Shown piece by piece: positions 1 through 6,577 of a stretch of DNA of 9,502 nt; position 1 is the stretch's first letter; every line of letters starts with the position of its first letter. The notes under the pieces were generated by a model. The model saw nothing but the letters and a program-made list of their open reading frames with translations, was not told where the DNA came from and made no database searches. Origin of the DNA: Bacteroidales bacterium (GTDB lineage: Bacteria > Bacteroidota > Bacteroidia > Bacteroidales > UBA932); assembly GCA_023227835.1 (NCBI GenBank), contig JALOCI010000082.1, positions 1 to 9,502 on the forward strand, given 5' to 3'. Both the position numbers and the translations under genes were made by a program.

Positions 1-1246
1 TGCCTGAATACTTGCCGTCAGCGGAGAGGGCGGCGACCAACTTGATGGCCGTGTTCTCCACGAGCTGGAGAGTGACGTAGAGCGTGTCGAAGTAGGTCTT
101 GAGCGTCGCCTTGACGTTGGCCCAGGTCAGTTCCTTCAAGGCAGACGAAGCCTCGGAGTCGATGATTGGGAGGGTGTCGGCGTCAGCGGGGGTGGTCTTG
201 CCGTCAACGCCAGTTATGATTGTGGCAATTGAGGTTGCGGTCTCGTTTCCGCTGTTAGTCCCGCTAGTGTTCCCGATGACGGTCATCTGCGCCGCAGTGA
301 GAGTCGTCTGCTGCCAGACGGCTTCCTCATCGGTAGCGTCAAGGCAGACGTAGGCCGTGTCCGTCGAGGTGTCAATCCAGATGGAACCGATGGCATAACC
401 AAGGGTTAAGTCGTCGTTGACGGTAGGGGCGGCTACGGCTACGAGGTTACATTTGATGATGGCCATGTCCTCCAAATCCTCCGGCTGGACTGCGGTATCT
501 GCAGTGGAGCCCTGCGCGGCTGTGGCGAAGTCTCCGACAGCGGAGGCGGCTGCCGTGCCGAGGACGCCTCCATCTTTCAGGAGCTTGCCCGTGGCAGTAT
601 CGAAGGCGGCGATGTGGCCGTCTGTGGCTCCTGCGGGGCCTACGACGTCTCCTGCTCCTGCTGTCGAGAACTCAAGCCCGTCTTCCGTGGCCTTGACCCT
701 GACGACCTTGAGGGCATGGCCGGTATAGGCGGCTGGGACGTCGGTAAGGTCAGTGAAGGCGGAGGCCCCACCGCTCGCTATGAAGGCCGTAGGACAGAAA
801 AACAGCTCGTCCGCCGTAGAGGAATAACCTACGATACGGGCATTGGCGGGAGCGGAACCGGTGATATCCCCAGCAGTATCGCTCATGTAGACGGGGTTCC
901 CGACCGTCATTGTCGGGAAAAGGGCGTCACACCTTACTTTTCCGAACAACAGCACTTCCGTCGCGGCGTTCTCGGCGGCCGTAAGGACGCAGATGCCCAC
1001 TTTCTTGTCGTAGGCGTCGGCTTCGCCTGCGTCCGCCAACTCCCATTTTGAGTCCTCGTTGTTCAGGTAGACCAAATCACCGAAGGCAAGGGAAGCTCCA
1101 GCCGTGCCTGCTTCCGTAATGCCTGTCCACTCCAGGTCACTAAGTCCGCTTTTCAGCAATATGCTGTTTTCGCCAACGTTAAGGACTCCGTTAAGGGTAA
1201 TCCCGTCGGTCGCGGCGTCAACCATCGCTTGTCCCTTGAAGGCCAT
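1..1246 (-). CDS. Phage fibre-like structural protein, C-terminus cut by window edge
   Basis: I translated this by hand: an open frame begins at ATG 1246-1244 and runs 415 codons to the left edge without a stop, so the C-terminus is missing. The start lies one base after the stop of the preceding fibre gene (TAA-T-ATG). Residues about 45-156 form a beta-rich domain with FGDLVYLN, KVGICVL, GNPVYMSD and RIVGYSSTADELFF. Then follow modular linkers seen in many phage fibre proteins: FTDLTDVPAAYTG (164-176), DVVGPAGATDGHIAAFD (200-216), ATAAQGSTADTAVQP (241-255), GSIWIDTSTDTAYVCLDA (287-304), and DADTLPIIDSEAS (355-367) leading into LTWANVKATLKTYFDTLY (373-390). No enzymatic motif, signal peptide or membrane segment is visible. 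The likely role is a trimeric virion fibre or adhesin in the same operon as the two other fibre proteins. Base composition looks somewhat less GC-rich than the 910-aa gene. The fibre call is fairly safe; tail versus head location is unknown. Confidence 0.82.
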   Translation of the reverse strand, partial: MAFKGQAMVDAATDGITLNGVLNVGENSILLKSGLSDLEWTGITEAGTAGASLAFGDLVYLNNEDSKWELADAGEADAYDKKVGICVLTAAENAATEVLLFGKVRCDALFPTMTVGNPVYMSDTAGDITGSAPANARIVGYSSTADELFFCPTAFIASGGASAFTDLTDVPAAYTGHALKVVRVKATEDGLEFSTAGAGDVVGPAGATDGHIAAFDTATGKLLKDGGVLGTAAASAVGDFATAAQGSTADTAVQPEDLEDMAIIKCNLVAVAAPTVNDDLTLGYAIGSIWIDTSTDTAYVCLDATDEEAVWQQTTLTAAQMTVIGNTSGTNSGNETATSIATIITGVDGKTTPADADTLPIIDSEASSALKELTWANVKATLKTYFDTLYVTLQLVENTAIKLVAALSADGKYSG

Positions 1247-1247
1247 A

Positions 1248-2966
1248 TTAGATGGCGGTGCGCGAGACCTCGCGCCAGTTAGTCCCGTCAAAGCACAGCG
1301 TCAGGGTGTCTCCGGCAGACGACGAGAAGTCGGCGGCGGCGGACAGGAGCAGCGAGGCGAAACCTGCCGAGGCTGCCGTGTTGTGCTTGACGACTGGGTT
1401 AGAGTCGAACTGAAGGACGACCAAGGAACCGGCGGTCCAGCCAGACGTCGCGATTCCGTTAATCTGCGTGGCTCCGGTAACGTCGAAGTAGTTGCCCGTT
1501 GACAAGGTGGTGTCGTTGGCGGCGGTGACGTCAGACCCCTGGTAACCGAGGACGCGCCCGGCGAAATACGAGGCCCCAGACTCGACGTAAAGGGCATAGT
1601 TCGTGCCGGTATCGGCGTCGTCGTCGGCCTTGAGGTGAAGGGCGGATACGACGGAAGTCCCGGCCCCCGCAGTCACGGCAAGTCCTGTCATGTCAACGGA
1701 CAGCCCGTAGTACGAGAAACTTCCGGACGCAGGCTCGGTCAGGGTGAACGACGGAGCGATTCTGGCGTCGTAGAGGACTTCCGCGTCAACCCCGGTCAAG
1801 TTTCCCGACCTGACGGCGGAGACCATCGCGGTCGCGGTAGTGTAGGCAGTAGACGTGTCGGTGACGGAGAGGACCGTCCCGGCGGCGGCCAGCGTGACCG
1901 TGGCCCCCGAGAGGGTGGGGGCGGTCGCCATCACCGAGTTGCCCGTGCCCGTGACGGAGTTCCACGAGACTGTCCCCGCGTTGTTCTGGAGAACCTTCAG
2001 GTCAGCCACGGAAGTCACGGCCAACACGGTGTCGGCCACGTTGGCCGCCAGCACCGAGCCTGCGGCGACGGCGGACAACCCCGTGCCGCCGTCCGTCACG
2101 GCGACGTCAGTCCCGCCAGCCCTGTAGATGTAGGCAGAGCCGACAGTGACGCCGGAAGCCAAGTCGCAGGTTGGCGTGTTCCCTGCCGTGAGAGTGATGA
2201 AGGTGACGTAGCCGGGGCCGGTGTCGTTGTCGTAGGCCTGGACAAGGAGGGTGTCGGCCGCCGTGTCCCCAGTCCTCAACGCGGCGGCATAGACGCCGTT
2301 CCACCTGATTGCCGACGAGCCAAGGTCGTCGGTTATGTCCGTGTCGGAGATAAGGGAAGTGTTAATCGCGACGGAAGCGAGGTTGTCCAATGCCTTGGTG
2401 GCAAAGACGCCTGAACCGCTTACGGTAAGCTGCGACTCAAACCCAGTGCTGTCACTGTAGAACAGCTCGGAAATGCCGGACGCCTGCTTGGTATAGAGGA
2501 CGCCGTTGTTGGAACCGGCGGGCGGGGCTGTGCCGCGAGAGCCGAGATAGAGCGCCCCGTTCGGGTTGAGGTGGACGTAGGAGCTGAAAATCGACTCGTT
2601 GGAGACGAGCAGGGACGACGCCACCGTGACGGGGGCATTGAATGTCGCCGCGCCGCCCACCGTGAGGGTGGAAAGAAGGGAGGCCGCGCCCGTAATGGTG
2701 GCATAGGTCCCGACGGTCAAATGACCCGTGAGGTCAAGGTCGGCCCCCTGATAGTCGTCAACCTGAAGAACGTCGCCGTAAACGGTGATGTCGCCGTCGG
2801 CCTGGACGGTGAAAAGGGGCGTCCCAGTGGACGAAAGGACCTTGAACAGGTCGGCAGTCTGCCCGGCGACGCCGGTAATCGTGACTGGAACCTCGGTGAC
2901 GGTGCGCGGATACAGGGAGAGGGGGCCTCGGATTGACCCTCCCGCCCGAAGCGAGTCCATGAACAT
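1248..2966 (-). CDS. Phage tail-fibre-like repeat protein (572 aa)
   Basis: A 572-aa protein, rich in Ala, Thr, Ser, Gly and Val and without obvious enzymatic motifs, typical of phage fibre shafts. The N-terminal part has TGVAGQTADLFKV (31-43) followed by a short hexapeptide-like beta stretch (about 55-125: GDITVYGDV, GHLTVG, STLTVGGAATF). A mid module at 192-260 (ALDNLASVAINTSLISDTD, DDLGSSAIRWNGVYA, TGDTAADTLLV) and GGTGLSAVAAGSVLAAN (293-309) match motifs that I know recur in phage tail-fibre proteins. The C-terminal domain (about 487-572) is beta-rich and ends TLCFDGTNWREVSRTAI, a common terminal module of such fibres. The ATG at 2966 lies one base after the stop of the upstream small gene. 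No SD is seen; an alternative ATG is two codons in. The gene sits between a 102-aa protein and another fibre gene, TAA-T-ATG at both joints. The role in host binding is inferred from type and position. Confidence 0.85.
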   Translation of the reverse strand: MFMDSLRAGGSIRGPLSLYPRTVTEVPVTITGVAGQTADLFKVLSSTGTPLFTVQADGDITVYGDVLQVDDYQGADLDLTGHLTVGTYATITGAASLLSTLTVGGAATFNAPVTVASSLLVSNESIFSSYVHLNPNGALYLGSRGTAPPAGSNNGVLYTKQASGISELFYSDSTGFESQLTVSGSGVFATKALDNLASVAINTSLISDTDITDDLGSSAIRWNGVYAAALRTGDTAADTLLVQAYDNDTGPGYVTFITLTAGNTPTCDLASGVTVGSAYIYRAGGTDVAVTDGGTGLSAVAAGSVLAANVADTVLAVTSVADLKVLQNNAGTVSWNSVTGTGNSVMATAPTLSGATVTLAAAGTVLSVTDTSTAYTTATAMVSAVRSGNLTGVDAEVLYDARIAPSFTLTEPASGSFSYYGLSVDMTGLAVTAGAGTSVVSALHLKADDDADTGTNYALYVESGASYFAGRVLGYQGSDVTAANDTTLSTGNYFDVTGATQINGIATSGWTAGSLVVLQFDSNPVVKHNTAASAGFASLLLSAAADFSSSAGDTLTLCFDGTNWREVSRTAI

Positions 2967-2967
2967 A

Positions 2968-3276
2968 TTAGTTGCGGGCGAAGGTGATAATCACTTTCTC
3001 GCCGGAGACGGAGGAGTTACACCAGACCTTGCTGATGTCCTTGACTTGGAGGGCCTCGGCTTGGTTGGCGGCGAGGGGAACGTGCGCCGAAGAGGACGAG
3101 AGGGCGTCGGCGGAACTGTCGCCTAGGTAAATCATGCCCGTATTGTCGGGGTGGGCGCGGAAGCAGGCGATTTCGCCGTCAGGAACTGCGGTGGCGGTGG
3201 GCTGGACAGGCGTCCCCGCCACGGTGACGGTGACGTGGAGCGCGAAGGGGTTGTTGGAGTTGGTTGGGCGAGACAT
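2968..3276 (-). CDS. Small beta-rich phage structural protein (102 aa)
   Basis: A 102-aa protein starting MSRPTNSNNPF. I chose ATG 3276-3274 because a good SD (AAAGGA, 3288-3283) lies 6 bases upstream; the frame extends to a TTG at 3291, but that codon lies upstream of the SD. The protein has a predicted beta-sandwich pattern: HVTVTVAGTPVQPTATAV near the N-terminus, then NTGMIYLGDSSADA, a Ser-rich turn, VPLAANQAEALQV and a terminal VSGEKVIITFARN. I recall similar small proteins in phage structural clusters, usually unnamed, but I cannot assign a function. It lies between two fibre genes and joins the next by TAA-T-ATG, so a fibre-associated or virion-decorating role is plausible. It is the only gene here with both an obvious SD and a long leader of its own. 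Confidence 0.75.
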   Translation of the reverse strand: MSRPTNSNNPFALHVTVTVAGTPVQPTATAVPDGEIACFRAHPDNTGMIYLGDSSADALSSSSAHVPLAANQAEALQVKDISKVWCNSSVSGEKVIITFARN

Positions 3277-3282
3277 ATTGTT

Positions 3283-3288
3283 TCCTTT
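3283..3288 (-). promoter_or_regulatory. Ribosome binding site of the 102-aa gene
   Basis: AAAGGA on the minus strand lies 6 bases before ATG 3276. It decides the start in favour of MSRPTN rather than the upstream in-frame TTG. It is the only convincing SD directly ahead of a gene in the window. Confidence 0.6.
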
Positions 3289-3297
3289 CAAGACCTA

Positions 3298-3337
3298 GCC
3301 CCCACCGCCGTCTGTAAAGTAACAAGACGGAGGGGGC
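3298..3337 (-). repeat. Inverted repeat / hairpin in the 152-nt fibre-gene gap
   Basis: Two nested stems are visible on the minus-strand RNA: GCCCCC (3337-3332) pairs with GGGGGC (3303-3298), and CCGTCT (3330-3325) pairs with AGACGG (3313-3308). The loop is 11 nt, with a small internal asymmetry between the stems. No U-run follows, so it does not look like a classical intrinsic terminator. It lies 10 bases upstream of the SD of the 102-aa gene and may influence its translation or protect the mRNA 5' end after processing. Confidence 0.55.
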
Positions 3338-3355
3338 GGTCAGAGCTTGTTTAGG

Positions 3356-3384
3356 CGCGGGGTTTTTCCTTCAAGAACCCCGCG
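3356..3384 (-). repeat. Perfect 9-bp GC-rich hairpin downstream of the 910-aa gene
   Basis: CGCGGGGTT and AACCCCGCG form a perfect 9-bp stem (3356-3364 with 3376-3384) around an 11-nt loop. On the transcribed minus strand the stem is followed by CCTAAACAAG rather than a U-tract. A Rho-independent terminator is therefore doubtful, and a processing or mRNA-stability element is as likely. It lies in the gap between the 910-aa and 102-aa genes. Confidence 0.6.
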
Positions 3385-3399
3385 AAACTTGGGAAGCTG

Positions 3400-3410
3400 T
3401 CACCTCCTTT
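3400..3410 (-). promoter_or_regulatory. Orphan perfect Shine-Dalgarno sequence
   Basis: The minus strand reads AAAGGAGGTGA, which is fully complementary to the usual 3' end of bacterial 16S rRNA. No start codon at a usable distance (about 5-12 nt) follows; the next possible start, a TTG, is far downstream inside the 3356-3384 hairpin and would encode only seven codons. The only in-motif GTG opens a frame of ten codons. It may be a relic of a lost gene or a ribosome-binding or standby site. Confidence 0.45.
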
Positions 3411-3413
3411 CTC

Positions 3414-3427
3414 GGCTAAGGTTAGCC
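3414..3427 (-). repeat. Short palindrome just after the 910-aa gene stop
   Basis: GGCTAA and TTAGCC (3414-3419 and 3422-3427) flank a 2-nt centre, one base beyond the stop codon of the 910-aa gene. It is the third dyad in the 3277-3428 gap. It is too short and lacks a U-run for termination on its own. Confidence 0.3.
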
Positions 3428-3428
3428 T

Positions 3429-6161
3429 TTACTTGTTGAGGATGGCGAACCCGACCTTGTAGACAGAGGACATTGCCGCGCTCGCGCTGACGTTGCGGAC
3501 GCGGATTGTCGCGGAACCGGAGCCGGGCTTGGCCGAGAGGACGACCACCTCGCCGCCCGTGCCCTCGTCCTCAATCCACGCGATGACGTGGCTGGTGGCG
3601 GAGATTCTGGTGTTGGTGAGGGTGATGGTCTCGGTGGTGTCGGCTGCGAGGTTTGTCGTGGAGCTGGTGATGGTGCCGGTCGCCTTGTTGATGGTGACGG
3701 CATTGCCCACAGCCACGCCAGTCGCGCTCTCGAGGTTGATGAGGCCCGAGGTGAGCGAGAGGTCGCCTGCCGTGACGGTCAGCGCGTCGGTCTCGGCGGC
3801 GGAGCCGGCGATGACGACCGCGCCGTTCACGCCAATGGAGAACATCGTCGCGCCAGCCGCCCCGAGGCACTTGACGTAGTAGCCTGTGGAGATGGAGGCG
3901 GCGGAGAGGTTCAGGACGGTGCCGGACGTGAGGGCGTCCATGACCGCGCTTATCCCGGTGCCGCTGGTCGTGGCGCTGGAGGTCAACAGGACCTGCGTGC
4001 CGGACGTGGAAGCGGACGAGGCGAGGTCAAGCAGGCAGCCTGACGAGGTGGCCGTGTCGATGGAGGTCGAGGACAGCTTCATCAGGGAGCCGCCGTTGGC
4101 GATGACGCCGGTGGTGTGGGCGACCGAGACGAGCTGGCCCGTGGTGAGCGTGTTGCTCACGACCTGGAGGCCGACGCCCGTGGTGAGGGCCGTGGCCGCC
4201 ACGCGGACGACGACTCCTGCGACGGAGGCGGACGAGATGAACTCCGCCAGGGTGCCCTGACCGGTGCCAGTGTCGTTGCTGGTGGAGCTGACCTTGAGCA
4301 CCGAGCCGGTCGTGATGACGGACGTGGTGTGGGCCAGCGAGAGCGCCTGACCCTCGGTGAGGGCGTTGGCGTTCACCAGAATCCCCTGGCCGGTCGTGAT
4401 GGCGTTGGCAGTCAGGAGGACGGCACCCGCGGCGGTGGTGGCCGACGAGGTGATGTTCAGCGACTTGGCCGCGACCGCGTTGGAGTGGGTGATGGACACG
4501 CCGTCGCCGGTGCTGTCGGCGTCCATGACGACCTCGATTCCCTTGGCGGTGTCGGTCAGCGTCCCGGCCGTCTGCGTGACGACGTTCTGGACATAGAGGA
4601 CGGAACCGGCCGAGGTGAGGGTGCCGCCCGCGCCGGTCGTGACGGCGGTGCGCACGAGGCTCAAGGCGTCGTAGTCGTCGGCGACCGTCCCGGATGTCTT
4701 GGTGTAGGTGCGGGACGAAACGACCGAGGCGACGTTGCCGGTCTTGTTGGCCACGGTCGCGCCGGAAATCGTGTGGTTGAGGGACAGGAGCTCGCCCGTG
4801 GTGTTGGCCGCCGAGGTGGAGGCGATGAGCATCGCCTTGCCGGACGTGAGGGCGTCAACGGACACGTTCACGACCGCCGTGGCCGTGGTGGCCGCGTCGG
4901 CGACGACGGTGAGCGCGGAGCCCGCGCCGGTCAGCACCCCGTCGGTGTCGAGCTGGAGCAGGGTGCCGGTAGTCTGCGCCGCGCCGACGGCGGACACCTG
5001 GACGGCGGTGCCGGAGGTCATGGCCGCGACGGGGACGTAGAGGGCGGTCCCGGTCGTTAGGCCGGAGGCCGTGATTGTGGCGAACGAGGTCGTGGTCGAG
5101 CCGGTGAACGCGCCGGAACCGGCGAGGACGAACACCGAGGCCGTGGTCGCCGTGTCGTTGGTCACGGAGAGGGAGGCCGCGTCAGCCGCGTCGGTGACGG
5201 TGATTGCGCCCTCGCCGAGGGTGAGGTCACCGAGGGTGAGGGTGAGGGCGTCCGTGCCGGTCGCGGCGCCGGCGATGACCGTGGCCCCGTTCTCGCCGAT
5301 GGAGTGGACTGCCGCGCCGGCGGTCACGTCCCAGCAACGCTGGTAGTAGCCGCCCGCCAGCGTCCCTTCCGTAAGCTCAAGGTGGAGGAGCGTGCCTGTG
5401 GTGAGCGAGGTCGAGGCGAACTCGACCACGCCGGAGGCCGCAGCCGCTCCGATGGTGTCCGCCGTGTCGTTGGTGACGGACAGCGAGGCGGCGTTGTCGG
5501 CGTCTACGACCGTGACGGAACCGTCCACGGTGGAGAAGTCGCCGAGCGTCATTACCAGCGCCCCCGCCGTGAGGGTCAGGTCGCCGGCCGTTACCTCGAC
5601 GCCTCCCGCCGTGACGGTGAGCCCCTCCTCGACGGTACAGGTCCCGACGAGCGTGGTGGCCGTGCCTGTCATGCCGATTGAGAGCGCCCCGTCGGTGGCG
5701 TTGATGGTGCCGCCGGAGGTCAGCTCGAGGACGCCGACCGCGCCGGTCGAGACGAGCGACCATGACGGGCCGGTGATGTCGTTGCCCGTGCCGGAGTTGG
5801 CGATGGTGAGGACCGCGCCCGCGCCGACGTTGGTCTTGTTGAGCGAAAGGGCTCCGAACGCGCCGCCCTGCGAAATAGTCCACGCGCCGGTGGTGAGGGC
5901 CATCGTGGTGTCGTTGGCGTAGAGGGCCTCCCACGTCGTCGCCGCCGCGCCGGGTGCGCCGATGATGGTGGCGACGCCGTTGTAGGCGAAAGTGAGCTTG
6001 CCTGACGAGTCGACGTAGAGCATGGAATAGGTCGTGCCGCTGGAGGTCGGGGCGGTGTTCACCTTGTCGAAGGCGATTACCGCGTCATGGACCTTGCTCT
6101 TGCTCTTGACGTGAAGACCCGGGAGGGCGGACACGCGCTTCGTGAAGATTGTCTCGGACAT
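3429..6161 (-). CDS. Large repetitive phage fibre / adhesin-like protein (910 aa)
   Basis: A 910-aa protein, the largest in the window, dominated by Thr, Ala, Ser, Gly and Val, with very few aromatic residues and no transmembrane segment or signal peptide. Residues 1-100 form a distinct N-terminal region (MSETIFTKRVSALPGLHVKS, then YSMLYVDSSGKLTFAYNG and WEALYAND), which may be the attachment domain. Residues 366-760 carry many short repeats of the type LTTGTALxV about 11-15 residues apart, which predict a beta-solenoid or beta-fibre shaft. Larger duplications are also present: AASLSVTNDTA at 224-234 and 328-338, and a module from YYQRC (272) recurring from YYVKC (761). The C-terminal domain (about 838-910) has TETITLTNTRISATSHVIAW and ends YKVGFAILNK, like beta-domains ending other fibre proteins. 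It starts 3 bases after the 119-aa gene (TAA-CAT-ATG) with no SD. A host-binding fibre on head or tail is inferred; a phage-borne adhesin is the alternative. Confidence 0.82.
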   Translation of the reverse strand: MSETIFTKRVSALPGLHVKSKSKVHDAVIAFDKVNTAPTSSGTTYSMLYVDSSGKLTFAYNGVATIIGAPGAAATTWEALYANDTTMALTTGAWTISQGGAFGALSLNKTNVGAGAVLTIANSGTGNDITGPSWSLVSTGAVGVLELTSGGTINATDGALSIGMTGTATTLVGTCTVEEGLTVTAGGVEVTAGDLTLTAGALVMTLGDFSTVDGSVTVVDADNAASLSVTNDTADTIGAAAASGVVEFASTSLTTGTLLHLELTEGTLAGGYYQRCWDVTAGAAVHSIGENGATVIAGAATGTDALTLTLGDLTLGEGAITVTDAADAASLSVTNDTATTASVFVLAGSGAFTGSTTTSFATITASGLTTGTALYVPVAAMTSGTAVQVSAVGAAQTTGTLLQLDTDGVLTGAGSALTVVADAATTATAVVNVSVDALTSGKAMLIASTSAANTTGELLSLNHTISGATVANKTGNVASVVSSRTYTKTSGTVADDYDALSLVRTAVTTGAGGTLTSAGSVLYVQNVVTQTAGTLTDTAKGIEVVMDADSTGDGVSITHSNAVAAKSLNITSSATTAAGAVLLTANAITTGQGILVNANALTEGQALSLAHTTSVITTGSVLKVSSTSNDTGTGQGTLAEFISSASVAGVVVRVAATALTTGVGLQVVSNTLTTGQLVSVAHTTGVIANGGSLMKLSSTSIDTATSSGCLLDLASSASTSGTQVLLTSSATTSGTGISAVMDALTSGTVLNLSAASISTGYYVKCLGAAGATMFSIGVNGAVVIAGSAAETDALTVTAGDLSLTSGLINLESATGVAVGNAVTINKATGTITSSTTNLAADTTETITLTNTRISATSHVIAWIEDEGTGGEVVVLSAKPGSGSATIRVRNVSASAAMSSVYKVGFAILNK
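3936..4361 (-). repeat. Tandem 71-codon duplication inside the 910-aa gene
   Basis: Residues 601-671 and 672-742 align over their whole length: LTEGQALSLAHTTSVITTG against LTTGQLVSVAHTTGVIANG, then SSTSNDTGTGQG against SSTSIDTATSSG. The similarity is also visible in DNA: GTGGTGTGGGC recurs at + strand 4112 and 4325, exactly 213 bases apart. This suggests shaft growth by unequal recombination or replication slippage. Confidence 0.65.
5148..5594 (-). repeat. Diverged direct repeat, 104-codon spacing, in the 910-aa gene
   Basis: Residues 190-234 and 294-338 share GDLTL...V...AASLSVTNDTA with a 104-residue offset. In DNA, GCCGTGTCGTTGGT on the + strand begins at 5149 and again at 5461, 312 bases apart. 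The unit differs from the 71-residue repeat of the shaft, so the protein was built by more than one duplication. Confidence 0.6.
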
Positions 6162-6164
6162 ATG

Positions 6165-6524
6165 TTAGTTGCTGCCCGTCTCGCCTGTCCCGGAACTGGG
6201 GAGGACTACGGGGTTTTTAAGCTGTTCCTTCTCCTTGGCCCTCGTGACGAGGGCGATGAGCTCGGTGCGCGGAGTCTCGGAGGCGTAGATGACGCCGAGC
6301 CTCGTTGCCTCGTCCTGAAGCTCCTTCTTGGTCATGCGGAAGACCGGCTTGTCGCCCTTCTTGAGGCATTGCTCGTACTCCTCAAGGGTGACGATGCCGT
6401 CGCGGATGAACTCCACGGGAATCTTGAGGACGAGGCGGGCGTGCTGCTCCTCCTCGGTCCACGGGATGCCGTGCGCCTTGGCGCGGCCTTTCTCGACTAG
6501 GTTTCCCCAATTGGGTCCTGCCAT
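6165..6524 (-). CDS. Small head-associated protein with HeH/SAP-like motif (119 aa)
   Basis: A 119-aa mostly helical protein immediately downstream of the major capsid gene. Residues 64-95 (MTKKELQDEATRLGVIYASE then TPRTELIALVTRA) have the helix-extended loop-helix pattern of HeH/SAP/LEM-like domains, which in other proteins bind nucleic acid. The N-terminal half (IPWTEEEQHARLVL, then EFIRDGIVTLEEYEQCLKK) is unrecognised. The last 15 residues are a flexible Ser/Gly/Thr tail. The start ATG 6524 has no SD; its leader contains the GC-rich hairpin at 6545-6569. The stop lies 3 bases from the start of the 910-aa gene. Small proteins with such a domain beside capsid genes are common in phages and may contact packaged DNA or act in head completion, but the function here is inferred. 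Confidence 0.72.
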   Translation of the reverse strand: MAGPNWGNLVEKGRAKAHGIPWTEEEQHARLVLKIPVEFIRDGIVTLEEYEQCLKKGDKPVFRMTKKELQDEATRLGVIYASETPRTELIALVTRAKEKEQLKNPVVLPSSGTGETGSN

Positions 6525-6544
6525 AATCTAGCGGATAGGGTTAA

Positions 6545-6569
6545 CGGGGGGAGGCTGTTCCTCCCCCCG
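6545..6569 (-). repeat. Perfect 10-bp GC-rich hairpin after the capsid gene
   Basis: CGGGGGGAGG and CCTCCCCCCG form a perfect 10-bp stem with a 5-nt loop, starting 8 bases after the capsid stop codon. On the minus strand GTTAACCC follows instead of a U-run, so full intrinsic termination is unlikely. Partial termination, an RNase barrier that stabilises the abundant capsid mRNA, or a processing site are plausible roles. Confidence 0.65.
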
Positions 6570-6577
6570 CAGTCTCA

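Noticed and set aside
614..1051. 145-codon + strand frame in the left end
   Set aside because: The minus strand has an uninterrupted 415-codon frame with recognisable fibre motifs over the same stretch.
1635..2414. 259-codon + strand open frame opposite the 572-aa gene
   Set aside because: Antisense shadow with Arg/Gly-rich low-complexity product; the minus-strand fibre modules are clearly the real coding signal.
3277..3291. TTG start at 3291 for the small fibre-cluster gene
   Set aside because: The SD AAAGGA lies downstream of this TTG and 6 bases before ATG 3276, so the ATG is the better start.
3356..3384. Rho-independent terminator on either strand
   Set aside because: The stem is strong, but neither strand has a T-run directly after it, so I list it only as a hairpin.
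3936..4361. CRISPR array
   Set aside because: The periodicity is coding (71 codons), repeats are diverged and adjacent, and there are no unique spacers of constant length.
4116..5060. 314-codon + strand open frame inside the 910-aa gene
   Set aside because: Low-complexity Gly/Arg/Asp product, exactly opposite a repetitive GC-rich gene; no start signal and no family resemblance.
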